The position numbers were made by a program, and so were the translations under genes. 64,000 nt of DNA, from the NCBI GenBank assembly GCA_022360015.1, contig JAKSDQ010000170.1, positions 58,994 to 122,993 of the forward strand. Direction: 5' to 3'. Below are positions 1-10,810 of this stretch, one piece after another. Below the pieces are notes generated by a model. That model was not told the origin of the DNA and made no database searches. It worked only from the letters and a program-made list of their open reading frames with translations. Numbering within the stretch: position 1 is the stretch's first letter; each line of letters starts with the position of its first letter. The DNA comes from Cytophagales bacterium. GTDB taxonomy: Bacteria; Bacteroidota; Bacteroidia; Cytophagales; Cyclobacteriaceae.

Positions 1-502
1 GTTTTAGTGACGTTATCTGTGTGAATATGTTTTGTGTTGCTGTTTCAGTCAGAATGAAACAACTTCCGGAAGTCATTTGCATGCGCTCAGCACGCATTTT
101 TATTTGCTGTTCGCTTTCCTCACCTGACACGTACAATACCTTAAACCCCTGAAGGTGGACGGCCAATTGCAGCATTAAAGTTGATTTTCCGATTCCCGGT
201 TCCCCCCCGATCAAAATCAGTGAGCCAGGCACGATACCTCCGCCCAATACCCGGTTTAGTTCCCGGTCAGGAGTGATTATTCTCTGCTCATTTTTAGACG
301 TTATATGCTCCAAAGGTTGCGGCCGGCTCGCCGGCTGTGAGGCTGCCTGATCTGTATGCCAGCCAGGCTGACCATTACTCTCTTTGGAAATAACCTCTTC
401 AACAATGGTATTCCACTTATGACACGAAGAGCATTTACCCTGCCATTTGGCGTACTGAGTGCCACAGTTTTGGCAAAAAAAAGCTGTTTTTACCTTCGTC
501 AT
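1..502 (-). CDS. radA: DNA repair protein RadA/Sms, 5' part (runs off the window)
   Basis: Reading leftward from the ATG at 500-502 gives an open frame of about 167 codons that leaves the window. It begins with the RadA zinc finger (CQNC near residue 10 and CSSC near residue 27), then a linker, then the RecA-like core with Walker A GEPGIGKST near residue 100 and the conserved VSGEES segment. RadA is an ATP-dependent branch-migration helicase that helps RecA in recombinational repair. The C-terminal Lon-like domain lies outside the window. The family assignment is secure; only the 3' end is unseen. Confidence 0.95.
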   Translation of the reverse strand, partial: MTKVKTAFFCQNCGTQYAKWQGKCSSCHKWNTIVEEVISKESNGQPGWHTDQAASQPASRPQPLEHITSKNEQRIITPDRELNRVLGGGIVPGSLILIGGEPGIGKSTLMLQLAVHLQGFKVLYVSGEESEQQIKMRAERMQMTSGSCFILTETATQNIFTQITSLK

Positions 503-520
503 TTGTTGAGTAATTAGCAG

Positions 521-585
521 TTGACAATGGACAATTGGCAATGGACAATTTTTAAAGCTAAGTTGTCAATTGCTCATTGTCAATT
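521..585. repeat. GACAATKGACAATT direct and inverted repeat
   Basis: In the gap upstream of radA, GACAATGGACAATT-type units occur twice in direct orientation (521-550) and then in inverted orientation (563-585), with the short spacer 551-562. The arms are imperfect and could form a cruciform or hairpin. Short TTGTCAATTG-rich intergenic repeats are familiar from Bacteroidota genomes; I infer a dispersed repeat rather than a gene-specific regulator. No ORF lies in 503-680. Confidence 0.55.
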
Positions 586-680
586 AAAAATAAGATTATT
601 GTATCTGTTGCCAAGATAACAATACAATACATTTAATGGTAAAATTGTTGGTTGAATTTAACCGGAAACAAAAACAATTA

Positions 681-3600
681 TCAGAAACCTTCGTCATCAT
701 CCTCCACCTCTTCAGTGGTCTCCTCAGGGGTGAGTTCGGTAGGAGGTTTATCGTCAATGACCACTTCGGTGGGTCGGTCTAATTCAAAAGGCTCGTCAAT
801 GTCGTAATACACCTTTCTGAACTCATCAACAAAGTTCTGCACCTCATTCATCTCGCCTAAAATGAAGACGTATTCACCAATTTTGGCTTTTGCCACGTTG
901 GTTTTGTTTTTGATAATGTCGTTAAACTCGTCGTTGTTAGAGTATAAAACCAACCTGTTATCTGAAAAACCCAAATAGTACCAGCTTGAAGATATTTTTA
1001 AGAAGACATTGACCACCTCGCCATTTTCGGTTTTCCTGATTTCCACAAACCCGTCAACCATCGCATTGATATCATCCCGGAAAATATTGGAAATACCAAT
1101 TTTGGAATCAAGTGGATTGTAAAACGCTTTGTCTGTTTCTGACCATACTAGGTCAATATCAGAAATAGCCAGGGCTTTTGCCAGTTCATTTGATACCGAA
1201 ACGAGCGCTGCGTAATCTTCTTCTGTTTTATCATCATATAAAGAGGCCGCCCGTTCGCCGATTATTTCTGAGGCTTTATAAAGCAATTTGGTTTTGTCCT
1301 CATGAGCCTCGGGTATACCCAGCCTTTCAATCAAATCCTGAATATCCAGTGCCATGCTGCTCATGGCCGGGGCAGGCAGGTTGTAATCAAAAACCAAAAA
1401 GGCGTTGAGGTTGAATTCGTTGGTCTCTATGTTTCCTTCTCCTTTACCTGCCGCTAATAGTTTTACCTGGGTGGTGTTGGGCGATAGAAATTGTAAAGGG
1501 CCTTCGAAGGTAACTTTGGAATTTTCTTCATCATAGGTAAATGATCTTCCGGAGAAAGACTGCCCGCTGCTTTTTGCAGTCTCTTCAATTTTAAAAGCGT
1601 TAGCCTTTTCATCAAACAGTAACATTCCCCGGGGAATGAAAAAGTCCTCGTCGCCAAGACTTTTGCGTTCGTTGACAAATGTCGTATAAAGGCCGTAGTC
1701 ACCCGCATCAAAATGCAGGCCTGAGGACGGATCGGTACCATCACTTGTAACTATCTGGTCATAATTGATGATCACCTGCTGGGTATCGGAGATGGATTTA
1801 TATGCTATCCACGTGTCGTAACCGCTCATCTTTTTCAAATCCAGCTTGACAAATCCTTCCAATTCTAAAGCCTGATTGGTGGCATACATAGTGGCTGTTC
1901 CCTTAAATATCATCCTGGGCGAAACCAGGATCTTATCGGCTTCTTCAATAGTTCCCCTGGAAACTGTTTGTAATTTTTCCTTTTTCTTGCCTTCACCAAC
2001 AGATTCCAACTCAAAGCTGTTGAACTTAATACCAAAAGTATCTGCGGCGGCTACAAGGTCGTAGGTTGCGTCTCCTACAAATTCGTTTCTGGAAATAATA
2101 GTTATGTGACCATCACTAAGGTTATGGTAGCCATTTAATGTATCAATAACCAGGGTCGCATTTTCCAGTGGTTGCAGCTCTGAATTCTCCAACACCGTCA
2201 ATTCATTGTTTTCCGGAGTAATTTTGGCATCTGCCACCTTAATGAAGGGGATACCAGTCACGTGCAACTTCAGTTCGTTAATGTCATAGGTCGCTGCGGA
2301 CCCATTAAAAGCCAAAGAGTCAAGTTCTTCCCTGGTACTGTAAAAATAGGAGCTGTTGATATCGACCTCCTCGGGTTTTTCCATATTGACTGACCGGTCC
2401 TCCAAATTCCATTTGGCGTTGGTGATGGATGTCTTCATCTGCGCATAAGGAAAATTGATGGCAGCCACTCCTTCGATTTCCGGACTGACATCTGCGATGT
2501 TGTTTATTAAATCGAAATGCAATCGAATGTCATCACCCGATAATGCGGGCTTTTCGGGATTGCTGGATTTAATTTCAAATTTTGCGTGGCGGGCTGAGTA
2601 ATAGTTGGAGGTAAAGGCGAGTTCATCGGAAATGGCCTCTGAACCCCTTGTCAATAACTGCCCTCCGCCAAGCACTCCTTGGGGTGTAATGTTCATAAAC
2701 CCGTTTAATGAAGCTGTTGATTGATAGAGTTGCACAGGCTGATCAATATTATGAACATACATGCTATCTTTATCAGGGATCCACTTCATTTTGTAGTTTT
2801 CCACATATGCATCCGGAAAATCGGCTACCCCTATGGTTTGATTTTCCATAGTCATTTTTGAACCCTGCGTAACGATAGAATCAACGTAAAATACAAAGTC
2901 CTCAGATTCCAGTGTGGAGCTTAAATATTCAATCCTTCCATTCCCTCTCAGGCCATTTTGATCCAGGGTCAATTTTTTAAAGAACTTTCCTTTATTACCT
3001 TTTATTTCATAACCTTCAATGGGCACCTGATGCTCGAAGCCAAGGGAATTATCAGGCATTATTTTTAACTTTTCCTGAAAATCCGGTAGCACCCCACTCG
3101 TCACAAAAGTTCCCTCAAAGCCAACTGACCTAACATCACTCCCGCTAAGGCTGTCCATTTTGAAAGGTGGTATGACAAAATATACAGACATGTCCCTGTA
3201 AGCCCCCCCTAGAATTTCTTCACCGTCAAAATATACAATGGCCCCATTAGTGGCGCTAAATGACGGATAGCCCGGATATACTCTTCGGGCCGATTTATTG
3301 TTGGGTTTGTTAATCAGCAAAGTTCCGGAGGTCTGGTTCATATTACTATTGGCCATGGCATTTTGAACATCAAGAGAATCTTGCCCCACCAGTTTATTAT
3401 CCAGTTTGGATTTCTCTCCCCCGATTTCATCCTGCTCCTGGATGTAAAACCTTACCGAATCGATGGTTTGCATATCCACCAGAAAACTATCATATTTAAA
3501 CGTAAAATTTCTGCCTATATACTCAAAATTGCCCACAAACAATTGGCCGTCAAAGACGAAATCACGATTTTTCATGAGGCGCACTTCCTTGTTTTCGGGA

Positions 3601-5489
3601 ATAATATACACATCCAGCATTTCGCTTATGTAAAACTTATCGACACCTCTCACAGTCATCTCCCGATCTTCGAAACGATAAGTAGCGTTGGGTTTATTAG
3701 TCAACTTGGAAGCGATCAGCAGATTATCATAATCCTTTCTCCGGTTTTTTGATAAAACATTGTGATAGGCTTTGCGGCGTACCTTTATATCGCCGCTTCC
3801 CACACTGTAATCGATAAAATGATAACTCATCAAAAACTCCATAGCCGAGCGTACAACATTACCCGGTTGCTTTGAAAACCTGATAAGATCTTCGACATTA
3901 AATTCGGATGAATTAATTTTGCGTGAGTAGCCAATTACCAAAAACAAAGGATGAAACTTATAAATACCGGCCATTTCTCCAAACCGGTCAGGGTTAAAAT
4001 ACTCTCGCGACTCAAAATAGGCAGATATCTGGCTTCTGGCATTTAAAATCGAGATATCGAGACTGTCTGAATTTAAATCCCATTTAATCATATCGGCGGT
4101 AACATCCATGTTGAAGTATGAAGCAAAAAATGGAGCATACTTATATCTGCCCTGATCTTTCAACACGACCAGGTGATTATTGAGAAAATTGTATTTTATT
4201 CGTATGGCCGGGTGTGTAATTGAATCACCATTTTGATAGATTACTACCGAGGCTATATCCGCTTCTACCAGCGAGTCACTCATAAAATAACGGAATGCTT
4301 TGGAACGGAATTTCCGCTGCCCGTTTTTACTCACCTCAATCGAGGCAGGCCCCGCATATAAGGAAGAGCTTGATATTTTTTGGCCTTCCAGGGAAAAGCC
4401 ACCTTTGTAAACCAATTCATCGTTGTTGGCAAGCTTTACTTTTACATTATTTTCGTAAGACTTAAACCTGGGGAATTTTGCCTTTTCTTTGCGCTCATGG
4501 CGGCGGCTCTCAAAATCAAAAACACCTTCCACCACCTTATCCAGTTTTCCCACATAACTCATCTTAACATTTTCTGCCGACAGTTTCGGTTTGGTTACAT
4601 CAAAATTGTATTTATCAAAGTTACAATAAACCGAGTCGGGTCCCAGACCCGCTACCGACCAATCAAATTTACCTCCGGAGCCGACAAAAGTATAATCCTT
4701 TAACATCAACGATCCACTGCTGTTGACCAGAGCCGTGGAGTCAAAGGAAGTAACAAAAATCATATCAATGCTTTCGAAAGTTATAACAGGACCTTCAAGC
4801 GCTGGTTGGGGTGCTCCAGCCAGCAGTAGCTGTTCAGGCCCAGGTTCCTCTACTTCTTCCTGGTTATCCCAATTGGTATCCCAGTCATCATTGCCTTCTT
4901 CTTCGTCCCAGTCGCTAAACCAATCTTCGCTATCTTCAGCTTCATCCTTAATTTCAGTTTCCTCCGGGATTACTTCCTCCACCGCCGACTCTATAAAATC
5001 AAACTGATAACTGGCATTTTCAAAATATAATTTGTTAAAGGACGAATAATAAAGGGCTCCGTGGTTAAATATGGTTCGCAAGGTGGAAAAGAGATTTTTA
5101 ATTTCCTTACTGTCATATTGTTCAACCGTTTTGTGACTTATTTCCAATAATTTGGAGAGGCTTTGTCCACTAAGGTTTTCTTTATTCACTGCGTAAACCA
5201 GCGATGCAAAAAGATTTTCAAAATGCGGTCTGACAGGTACACCTTTATCGTATAAATCGGAAGCTATTTCCATGATCTTTTTCTTCTGATCCTGCGAAAA
5301 AGTGTTCCCGTTCCAAAGTTCCTTAAAACCTGCCCCTACCTCCTGGGCGGTAGGGATTTTGGTACGATTCATCATTTCCACCACCTGTGTTGAAAAGGCC
5401 GTATCAACCTCAAATTTGCGATCCTGTGAAAATGCCTGGTAACTACTTACCAAAAACAATGTCAATATACAGTGTATGCTAAATTTCAT
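681..5489 (-). CDS. Very large exported protein of unknown function (1602 aa)
   Basis: The protein opens with a Sec signal peptide (MKFSIHCILTLFLVSSYQAFSQ), so it is exported. Residues about 175-220 form a highly acidic, Trp-rich linker (DWFSDWDEEEGNDDWD), and the C-terminus is another acidic tail (EEVEDDDEGF). Between them are about 1300 residues that look beta-rich and repetitive in style (strands with D/N turns), with no recognisable catalytic motif. There is no lipobox and no obvious C-terminal sorting domain. A periplasmic or outer-membrane scaffold role would fit, but this is a guess from size and composition. It is transcribed alone, with gaps of about 140-180 bp on both sides. I do not recognise the family. 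Confidence 0.85.
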   Translation of the reverse strand: MKFSIHCILTLFLVSSYQAFSQDRKFEVDTAFSTQVVEMMNRTKIPTAQEVGAGFKELWNGNTFSQDQKKKIMEIASDLYDKGVPVRPHFENLFASLVYAVNKENLSGQSLSKLLEISHKTVEQYDSKEIKNLFSTLRTIFNHGALYYSSFNKLYFENASYQFDFIESAVEEVIPEETEIKDEAEDSEDWFSDWDEEEGNDDWDTNWDNQEEVEEPGPEQLLLAGAPQPALEGPVITFESIDMIFVTSFDSTALVNSSGSLMLKDYTFVGSGGKFDWSVAGLGPDSVYCNFDKYNFDVTKPKLSAENVKMSYVGKLDKVVEGVFDFESRRHERKEKAKFPRFKSYENNVKVKLANNDELVYKGGFSLEGQKISSSSLYAGPASIEVSKNGQRKFRSKAFRYFMSDSLVEADIASVVIYQNGDSITHPAIRIKYNFLNNHLVVLKDQGRYKYAPFFASYFNMDVTADMIKWDLNSDSLDISILNARSQISAYFESREYFNPDRFGEMAGIYKFHPLFLVIGYSRKINSSEFNVEDLIRFSKQPGNVVRSAMEFLMSYHFIDYSVGSGDIKVRRKAYHNVLSKNRRKDYDNLLIASKLTNKPNATYRFEDREMTVRGVDKFYISEMLDVYIIPENKEVRLMKNRDFVFDGQLFVGNFEYIGRNFTFKYDSFLVDMQTIDSVRFYIQEQDEIGGEKSKLDNKLVGQDSLDVQNAMANSNMNQTSGTLLINKPNNKSARRVYPGYPSFSATNGAIVYFDGEEILGGAYRDMSVYFVIPPFKMDSLSGSDVRSVGFEGTFVTSGVLPDFQEKLKIMPDNSLGFEHQVPIEGYEIKGNKGKFFKKLTLDQNGLRGNGRIEYLSSTLESEDFVFYVDSIVTQGSKMTMENQTIGVADFPDAYVENYKMKWIPDKDSMYVHNIDQPVQLYQSTASLNGFMNITPQGVLGGGQLLTRGSEAISDELAFTSNYYSARHAKFEIKSSNPEKPALSGDDIRLHFDLINNIADVSPEIEGVAAINFPYAQMKTSITNAKWNLEDRSVNMEKPEEVDINSSYFYSTREELDSLAFNGSAATYDINELKLHVTGIPFIKVADAKITPENNELTVLENSELQPLENATLVIDTLNGYHNLSDGHITIISRNEFVGDATYDLVAAADTFGIKFNSFELESVGEGKKKEKLQTVSRGTIEEADKILVSPRMIFKGTATMYATNQALELEGFVKLDLKKMSGYDTWIAYKSISDTQQVIINYDQIVTSDGTDPSSGLHFDAGDYGLYTTFVNERKSLGDEDFFIPRGMLLFDEKANAFKIEETAKSSGQSFSGRSFTYDEENSKVTFEGPLQFLSPNTTQVKLLAAGKGEGNIETNEFNLNAFLVFDYNLPAPAMSSMALDIQDLIERLGIPEAHEDKTKLLYKASEIIGERAASLYDDKTEEDYAALVSVSNELAKALAISDIDLVWSETDKAFYNPLDSKIGISNIFRDDINAMVDGFVEIRKTENGEVVNVFLKISSSWYYLGFSDNRLVLYSNNDEFNDIIKNKTNVAKAKIGEYVFILGEMNEVQNFVDEFRKVYYDIDEPFELDRPTEVVIDDKPPTELTPEETTEEVEDDDEGF

Positions 5490-5631
5490 TCACTCACCAT
5501 TCAACAGAACTATGTTAGCTCCAGTAGATTTATTACGTTTTTTTAACGTTCGGATACACAAAAAAATGTAATTTTTATGGATTATTACTTTCAATTTGCT
5601 GATTTATAGCGTCATGTAAGTTATTACTGTA

Positions 5632-6456
5632 CTATTTCTCAAATAATAAGCAGGACCAGTCGTTTTTGCATGAAGTCACGGAAAGTGTAAAACCCAGCCC
5701 AGTCGCAAGCCTGATCAGCATATCTTCATCATGGCGGTAAAAACCACTCAGAAGTAGTTTTCCACCGGAAGATTCAATTTTCTTCGCATAATGAGGCAGA
5801 TCATGTATCAGCACATTACGGTTAATATTGGCCACAATGATATCATACTTTCCTGAGACAGTGGTCACATCACCTTTTTGAACCCGAATCTGACCGCATT
5901 GATTGAGTTCGATGTTTTCAAGGCAGTTTTCAATGCTCCACTCATCAATGTCACAGGCAGTAATCAACCTGGCACCCCGCAGTTTTGCCATGATCGCTAA
6001 AACACCGGTGCCACAACCCACATCCAACACACTTTTATTTTGATGGTCGATAACCAATTGGTTTTTTAGCATCTGATAAGTAGTTTCATGGTGCCCGGTA
6101 CCGAAGGACATTTTCGGGTTGATAACAATTTCATAAGGATATGATTTTTCGAGCTGATGAAATGACGCCCTCACAACACATTCATCTCCGATAAAAATAG
6201 GTTCGTAATTGCTTTCCCACTGCTGATTCCAATTCTTTTTTTCTACCGCATTCAACTCATAAGAGAAAGAAAAGACCGGCAGGTATTTCTCCCGGATTGC
6301 GTTGAGTAAGTCCTGGTCTGCTTCACCGGCTTCGAGATAGGCGTAAAACCCGTTTTCATTTTCAACAAATGAGTCAAATCCCAGTGTTGAAATTTCTGCG
6401 ATCAGAATATCGTTGAATTCAGCAGGGCAGTTTATCTTAATCTCCAGGAAATCCAT
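5632..6456 (-). CDS. prmA: Ribosomal protein L11 methyltransferase
   Basis: This SAM-dependent methyltransferase trimethylates ribosomal protein L11. The N-terminal substrate-binding domain is followed by FGTGHHETT, the SAM-binding motif VLDVGCGTGVLAI and IVANINRNVL, all diagnostic of PrmA. The frame can be extended to a TTG at 6471, but the ATG at 6456 gives the usual start MDFLEIKINC (274 aa) and I prefer it. It lies 20 bp after the small AD-repeat gene and probably shares a transcript with it and tpiA. Confidence 0.93.
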   Translation of the reverse strand: MDFLEIKINCPAEFNDILIAEISTLGFDSFVENENGFYAYLEAGEADQDLLNAIREKYLPVFSFSYELNAVEKKNWNQQWESNYEPIFIGDECVVRASFHQLEKSYPYEIVINPKMSFGTGHHETTYQMLKNQLVIDHQNKSVLDVGCGTGVLAIMAKLRGARLITACDIDEWSIENCLENIELNQCGQIRVQKGDVTTVSGKYDIIVANINRNVLIHDLPHYAKKIESSGGKLLLSGFYRHDEDMLIRLATGLGFTLSVTSCKNDWSCLLFEK

Positions 6457-6476
6457 GGCGAAAAGTGTCAAATCCG

Positions 6477-6827
6477 CTAATCACACCCGGCATAGGAAAT
6501 TACATCCGTGTAGTAAATAGTAAAATCGGCATTGGAGGGTTGGTTCTGGACAAAAATAGTGAAGTCAGCAAAGTCTCTTTTATCAGTAAAATACCATAGT
6601 CCGGTGTCATCAGCCAGTAGCCGGTTTTCCTCTCTAAATACTCGCAAATCGGCAAAGGCCTCTGTTTTTTCCTCATAAACAATATAATCGGCCCTCTTTT
6701 TTACTGGTTCTAGGTAAACCACACCAAAAATGCTGCAGGGGTCTGCCTGCCGTTTTGCCAGGTTTTGATCAACCGGCAAAAGGCCGGTGCACCATTGGGC
6801 CAGTAACCAAATAACACCAATGCTCAT
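6477..6827 (-). CDS. Small AD-repeat beta protein (DUF6150-like)
   Basis: The 116-residue protein has an N-terminal hydrophobic stretch (residues 3-18, possible signal or anchor) followed by a short-period pattern in which Ala-Asp pairs begin strands: ADYIVYEE, ADLRVF, LADDTGLWYFTD, ADFTIFVQ, ADFTIYYTD and AGCD. This resembles DUF6150-type small beta proteins as I remember them, a recalled similarity and not a search result. Its ATG overlaps the tpiA stop as ATGA (6824-6827), so translation is probably coupled to tpiA. The function is unknown. Confidence 0.75.
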   Translation of the reverse strand: MSIGVIWLLAQWCTGLLPVDQNLAKRQADPCSIFGVVYLEPVKKRADYIVYEEKTEAFADLRVFREENRLLADDTGLWYFTDKRDFADFTIFVQNQPSNADFTIYYTDVISYAGCD

Positions 6828-7588
6828 TGAAACGATTTTACAATATCAACAAAATCCCTGGATTTAAGGGAAGCGCCACCGATCAGACCACCGTCGACAT
6901 CTTTTCCCGCAAATAGCTCTCCTGCATTTGCGGGTTTAGCACTTCCTCCGTAAAGGATACTCAATCCTTCAGCAATTTCCCGGCCAAATTTCCCGGCCAA
7001 ATGATTTCGAAGCACTTCATGCATTTCCTGTGCCTGTCCCGCTGTTGCGGTTTTCCCTGTACCTATGGCCCATATGGGTTCATAGGCAATAACAATCCCG
7101 GTGATTTCTTCCTCATTTAAATGAAACAGGCTCTCTGTCAATTGTTGGCAGACAAAGTCGAAATGAGTGTCATTTTCCCTGATTTCCAGTGACTCGCCAC
7201 AGCAAAAAATAGGCTTTAACCCATGAGCGAGGGCCGTGTTGACTTTTTTAGTCAGCAGTTCGTTGGTTTCGTTGAAATATTCCCTTCTTTCACTGTGCCC
7301 TAAAATAACATATTCAGCCTGGACTGATTTAAGCATGGCTGCAGAAACCTCACCGGTGTAAGCACCGGACACGTGCTCATTGCAGTTCTGTGCACCGAGA
7401 AAAATGTTGGTTGCCCCATCCAATAACCTGGATACGCCTGAAAGATGAACAAAAGGGGTGGCCAATATCACGGTTACTTCATCATTGACCTCGTCTTTTA
7501 CCATATGAACGATTTCAGAGGTGAGTTGAAGACCTTCTTGCAGGTCATTGTTCATTTTCCAGTTGCCAGCAACAATTTTTTTTCTCAT
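6824..7588 (-). CDS. tpiA: Triosephosphate isomerase
   Basis: This glycolytic TIM-barrel enzyme interconverts dihydroxyacetone phosphate and glyceraldehyde 3-phosphate. The 254 residues match the family length. The catalytic lysine is in AGNWKMN (about residue 12), the histidine in LGHSERR, the glutamate in AYEPIWAIGTGKTA (loop 6), and the phosphate-binding segments are YGGSAKPANA and GGLIGGASL. The stop overlaps the start of the downstream small gene by 4 bp. Confidence 0.97.
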   Translation of the reverse strand: MRKKIVAGNWKMNNDLQEGLQLTSEIVHMVKDEVNDEVTVILATPFVHLSGVSRLLDGATNIFLGAQNCNEHVSGAYTGEVSAAMLKSVQAEYVILGHSERREYFNETNELLTKKVNTALAHGLKPIFCCGESLEIRENDTHFDFVCQQLTESLFHLNEEEITGIVIAYEPIWAIGTGKTATAGQAQEMHEVLRNHLAGKFGREIAEGLSILYGGSAKPANAGELFAGKDVDGGLIGGASLKSRDFVDIVKSFQ

Positions 7589-7631
7589 TATGATGAAGTT
7601 TTTAGTGAAAATTGAAGGCCAAATATAGGCA

Positions 7632-10454
7632 TTAATTTAATTTCTGTTTTAAAAAGCCTGCGGTATAACCCTCTTTAATTTCCACCATTTCTTCCGGGGT
7701 ACCTGAGAATACAACATTCCCCCCTTTTTCACCACCTTCAGGGCCTAAATCTATGATCCAGTCTGCGGATTTTATGACCTCCATGTTATGTTCTATAATT
7801 ACCGCGGTATTGCCCTGATCAATCAGGGCATTGATCGCTTTAAGTAACTTTCTGATGTCGTGAAAATGTAATCCGGTAGTAGGCTCGTCAAAGATAAATA
7901 AAATATGTTCCCTGGCATTTCCTGATCCTTTACCTAAATAGGACGCCAGTTTTACCCTTTGAGCCTCACCTCCACTCAGTGAGCTCGATGATTGTCCCAA
8001 ACGGACGTACCCCATCCCAACTTCCTGAAGTGGCAACAGTTTATTGAGAATGGCAGTTTTGTCGTTAAAAAACTCAACACTTTCATCGACAGTCATGTCG
8101 AGGATCTCCGAAACTGTCCTTTCTTTGTAGGTAATCTCCAATATCTCACTTTTAAAACGTTTGCCTTTACAGCTTTCACAGGTCAGTTGAATATCGGCCA
8201 TAAATTGCATTTCTATTTTGACGATGCCTTCACCCTGGCAGGTTTCACAACGGCCTCCATCAACATTAAAGGAGAAATATGAAGGTTTGTAGCCCCTTTG
8301 TTTGGCCAGAGGTTGTTCGGCAAATAATTGTCTGATGCCGTCGTAGGCTTTTACATAGGTGACAGGGTTGGAGCGGGAAGATTTACCAATTGGGTTTTGA
8401 TCAATGAACTCTATACGACCAATTCGTTTGTAATCACCTGCCAACTTGTCGTATTTACCTGACATATCACCTACGGTACCCAGGATTTTGCCGATGGCAG
8501 GGTACAAGATTTTCTTGAGTAAAGTGGACTTACCCGAGCCACTGACACCTGTTATCGCTGTTAGGACATCAAGGGGTATTTTAACATCAATGTTTTTGAG
8601 ATTATTTTCCCTGGCGCCGATAATTTCGACCGCATCCCGCCATTTTCGCCTTATCTTGGAGATTTCAATCGTATCTACACCCATCAGGAAGTTGGCCGTG
8701 TGGGTATTTGTACCATCCAAATCGTTCACTTTTCCCTGGAATACCAACTGCCCCCCCAGGGTACCTGCGCCTGGTCCAATGTCTATCAACTGATCCGCTT
8801 CACGCATTATCTCTTCTTCATGCTCCACGACAATAACCGTGTTGCCTAAATCTCTCAAAGATTTTAAAACACTGATAAGACGTGCCGTATCCCTTGGATG
8901 CAAGCCTATACTAGGCTCATCCAAAATATACATAGAGCCTACCAGTGCGCTGCCCAGAGAGGTAGCTAACTTAATCCTCTGAAATTCACCTCCTGACAAA
9001 GTACTTGACAACCTATTGAGAGTCAGGTAACCTAAACCTACCCGTGACATGTAATCCAGCCGGTTGTTGATTTCCTTTAAAATTCTGGCAGCAATTTTTC
9101 GGTGAAAAGTGTTTAACTTCAGTTGTGCAAAATAGTCTTGAACCCGCTCGATAGGCAGCAACACGAGGTCAATGATCGAACGACCATCAATTTTGACATA
9201 CGCGGCATCCTTTCGCAACCGGCTGCCACGGCAATCAGGACAGACGGTTCGCCCCCGGTAACGGGAAAGTAGTACACGGTATTGGATTTTGTGCGTTTTG
9301 GATTCGAGATGTTTGAAAAAAGCATTTAAGCCTTTAAAATATTTGTTCCCCTTCCACAGTAACTCCTGTTCTTCTTCGGTAAGTTCGTTGAATGGCCGGT
9401 GTATGGGGAAATCGAATTCCATAGCACTATTAATCAGAGGATCCAGCCATTTTTTCATGGTTTCGCTACGCCAGGGAGCAACAGCACCTTCAAAAACCGA
9501 CAACCCTTTATCCGGAATGACAAGATCCCGGTCTATACCCAATATTCTGCCAAAACCTTCGCATGTACGACAAGCCCCATAGGGATTGTTGAAGCTGAAC
9601 AAATTGACACTGGGGATTTCAAACCGCTGTCCATCCAGTTCAAATTTGTCTGAAAATACCTTCTTGTTACCCCCTGCAATGGTAACCTGGCAGCTTCCCT
9701 CGCCTTCAAAAAAAGCCGTCTGAACCGAATCCGCCAACCTGAATTGCGTTTCCTCGTCATCTTTTTTTACTATAGCACGGTCTATGAGAATAAATCGCGC
9801 GCCGGCATTTTCAAATACATCTGCATTTTTTTGCAGGTCTTCGATAAAGTAAAGATCATCATCAACAACCAGACGGGTATAACCTTTACTTAACAATATA
9901 TTTAATTCCTGCTCTGCCGTTCTGTCCCTCCTTAGATGAAAGGGGCTTAATATCATAATCTTACTCCCCTCTTTCAGCCCCTTTATAAATTCTACCACAT
10001 CCGTCACGGTATCTTTGGTGACTTTCTCTCCGGAAATTGGTGAGTATGTGATGCCTATTCTGGCGAATAATAGCTTCAGGTAATCATAAATCTCGGTAGT
10101 TGTACCTACGGTCGACCGGGGATTCCGGGTGCTCACCTTTTGTTCAATGGCAATGGCGGGTGAAACACCCCTGATATAATCAACCTCTGGTTTCTCCATA
10201 CGCCCCAGAAACTGTCTGGCATAAGAACTAAGGCTTTCTACATACATTCTTTGACCTTCGGCAAACAAGGTATCAAAAGCCAGGGAAGATTTGCCTGAAC
10301 CCGATAGTCCCGTGATGACCACAAATTTGTATCTGGGTATGGCGACAGAAACATTTTTCAGATTGTTTACCCTGGCCCCTTTAATGATAATGTATCTTTT
10401 GGGATCTAATTTTTCAAGGTCATGAATTTCTTGTACTGCTAATGCCTCCTTCAT
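7632..10454 (-). CDS. uvrA: Excinuclease ABC subunit A
   Basis: UvrA is the damage-sensing dimeric ATPase of nucleotide excision repair. At 940 aa it is full length. The sequence shows two ABC modules: Walker [15 protein letters not shown] near residue 50 with signature [14 protein letters not shown], and [14 protein letters not shown] near residue 650 with signature [14 protein letters not shown]. Zinc-binding CxxC pairs are [25 protein letters not shown] and CESCKGKR. It ends 43 bp before the tpiA start and may be co-transcribed with it. Confidence 0.97.
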   Translation of the reverse strand: MKEALAVQEIHDLEKLDPKRYIIIKGARVNNLKNVSVAIPRYKFVVITGLSGSGKSSLAFDTLFAEGQRMYVESLSSYARQFLGRMEKPEVDYIRGVSPAIAIEQKVSTRNPRSTVGTTTEIYDYLKLLFARIGITYSPISGEKVTKDTVTDVVEFIKGLKEGSKIMILSPFHLRRDRTAEQELNILLSKGYTRLVVDDDLYFIEDLQKNADVFENAGARFILIDRAIVKKDDEETQFRLADSVQTAFFEGEGSCQVTIAGGNKKVFSDKFELDGQRFEIPSVNLFSFNNPYGACRTCEGFGRILGIDRDLVIPDKGLSVFEGAVAPWRSETMKKWLDPLINSAMEFDFPIHRPFNELTEEEQELLWKGNKYFKGLNAFFKHLESKTHKIQYRVLLSRYRGRTVCPDCRGSRLRKDAAYVKIDGRSIIDLVLLPIERVQDYFAQLKLNTFHRKIAARILKEINNRLDYMSRVGLGYLTLNRLSSTLSGGEFQRIKLATSLGSALVGSMYILDEPSIGLHPRDTARLISVLKSLRDLGNTVIVVEHEEEIMREADQLIDIGPGAGTLGGQLVFQGKVNDLDGTNTHTANFLMGVDTIEISKIRRKWRDAVEIIGARENNLKNIDVKIPLDVLTAITGVSGSGKSTLLKKILYPAIGKILGTVGDMSGKYDKLAGDYKRIGRIEFIDQNPIGKSSRSNPVTYVKAYDGIRQLFAEQPLAKQRGYKPSYFSFNVDGGRCETCQGEGIVKIEMQFMADIQLTCESCKGKRFKSEILEITYKERTVSEILDMTVDESVEFFNDKTAILNKLLPLQEVGMGYVRLGQSSSSLSGGEAQRVKLASYLGKGSGNAREHILFIFDEPTTGLHFHDIRKLLKAINALIDQGNTAVIIEHNMEVIKSADWIIDLGPEGGEKGGNVVFSGTPEEMVEIKEGYTAGFLKQKLN

Positions 10455-10810
10455 AGTCCGACAAAGATAATATAGTATGTTAAATTTTGGATATTACAAA
10501 TCTTGAATTATAAAAATCTACAATTGAACAAAAAAACATACATTAAAGTTAAATACAAACAAAATTTTTTGAGGCATTGTTTTTGTGGTTAAAAAAGTAC
10601 CGAATTATCAATGAAATCGAAACAATCGACTATTTTAACGACATATAACCAAATTATTATTTTTACTTTTTCAAAAAAATAAGTACATTTAATTTGCATC
10701 TTAGACGCATTTTGCTAGTTTTGATAGTTGTTTAAATATTTTTTTCTAACCATAAACATTGCTTCACAATATGAAATAGACCTCTACGTTAACTAAAATG
10801 TGTGATTATA
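10455..10810. other. AT-rich intergenic region between divergent uvrA and sigma-factor gene
   Basis: This gap of about 350 bp separates two divergent genes and should hold promoters for both. It is very AT-rich with several A/T runs (for example 10670-10690). I see no exact TAnnTTTG hexamer pair at the usual distance from either start, no palindromic operator and no ORF. Confidence 0.5.

Noticed and set aside
4723..5007. 94-codon Ser-rich plus-strand frame inside the 1602-residue protein gene
   Set aside because: It is the antisense shadow of the acidic linker; the Ser bias comes from GAA/GAT codons on the other strand.
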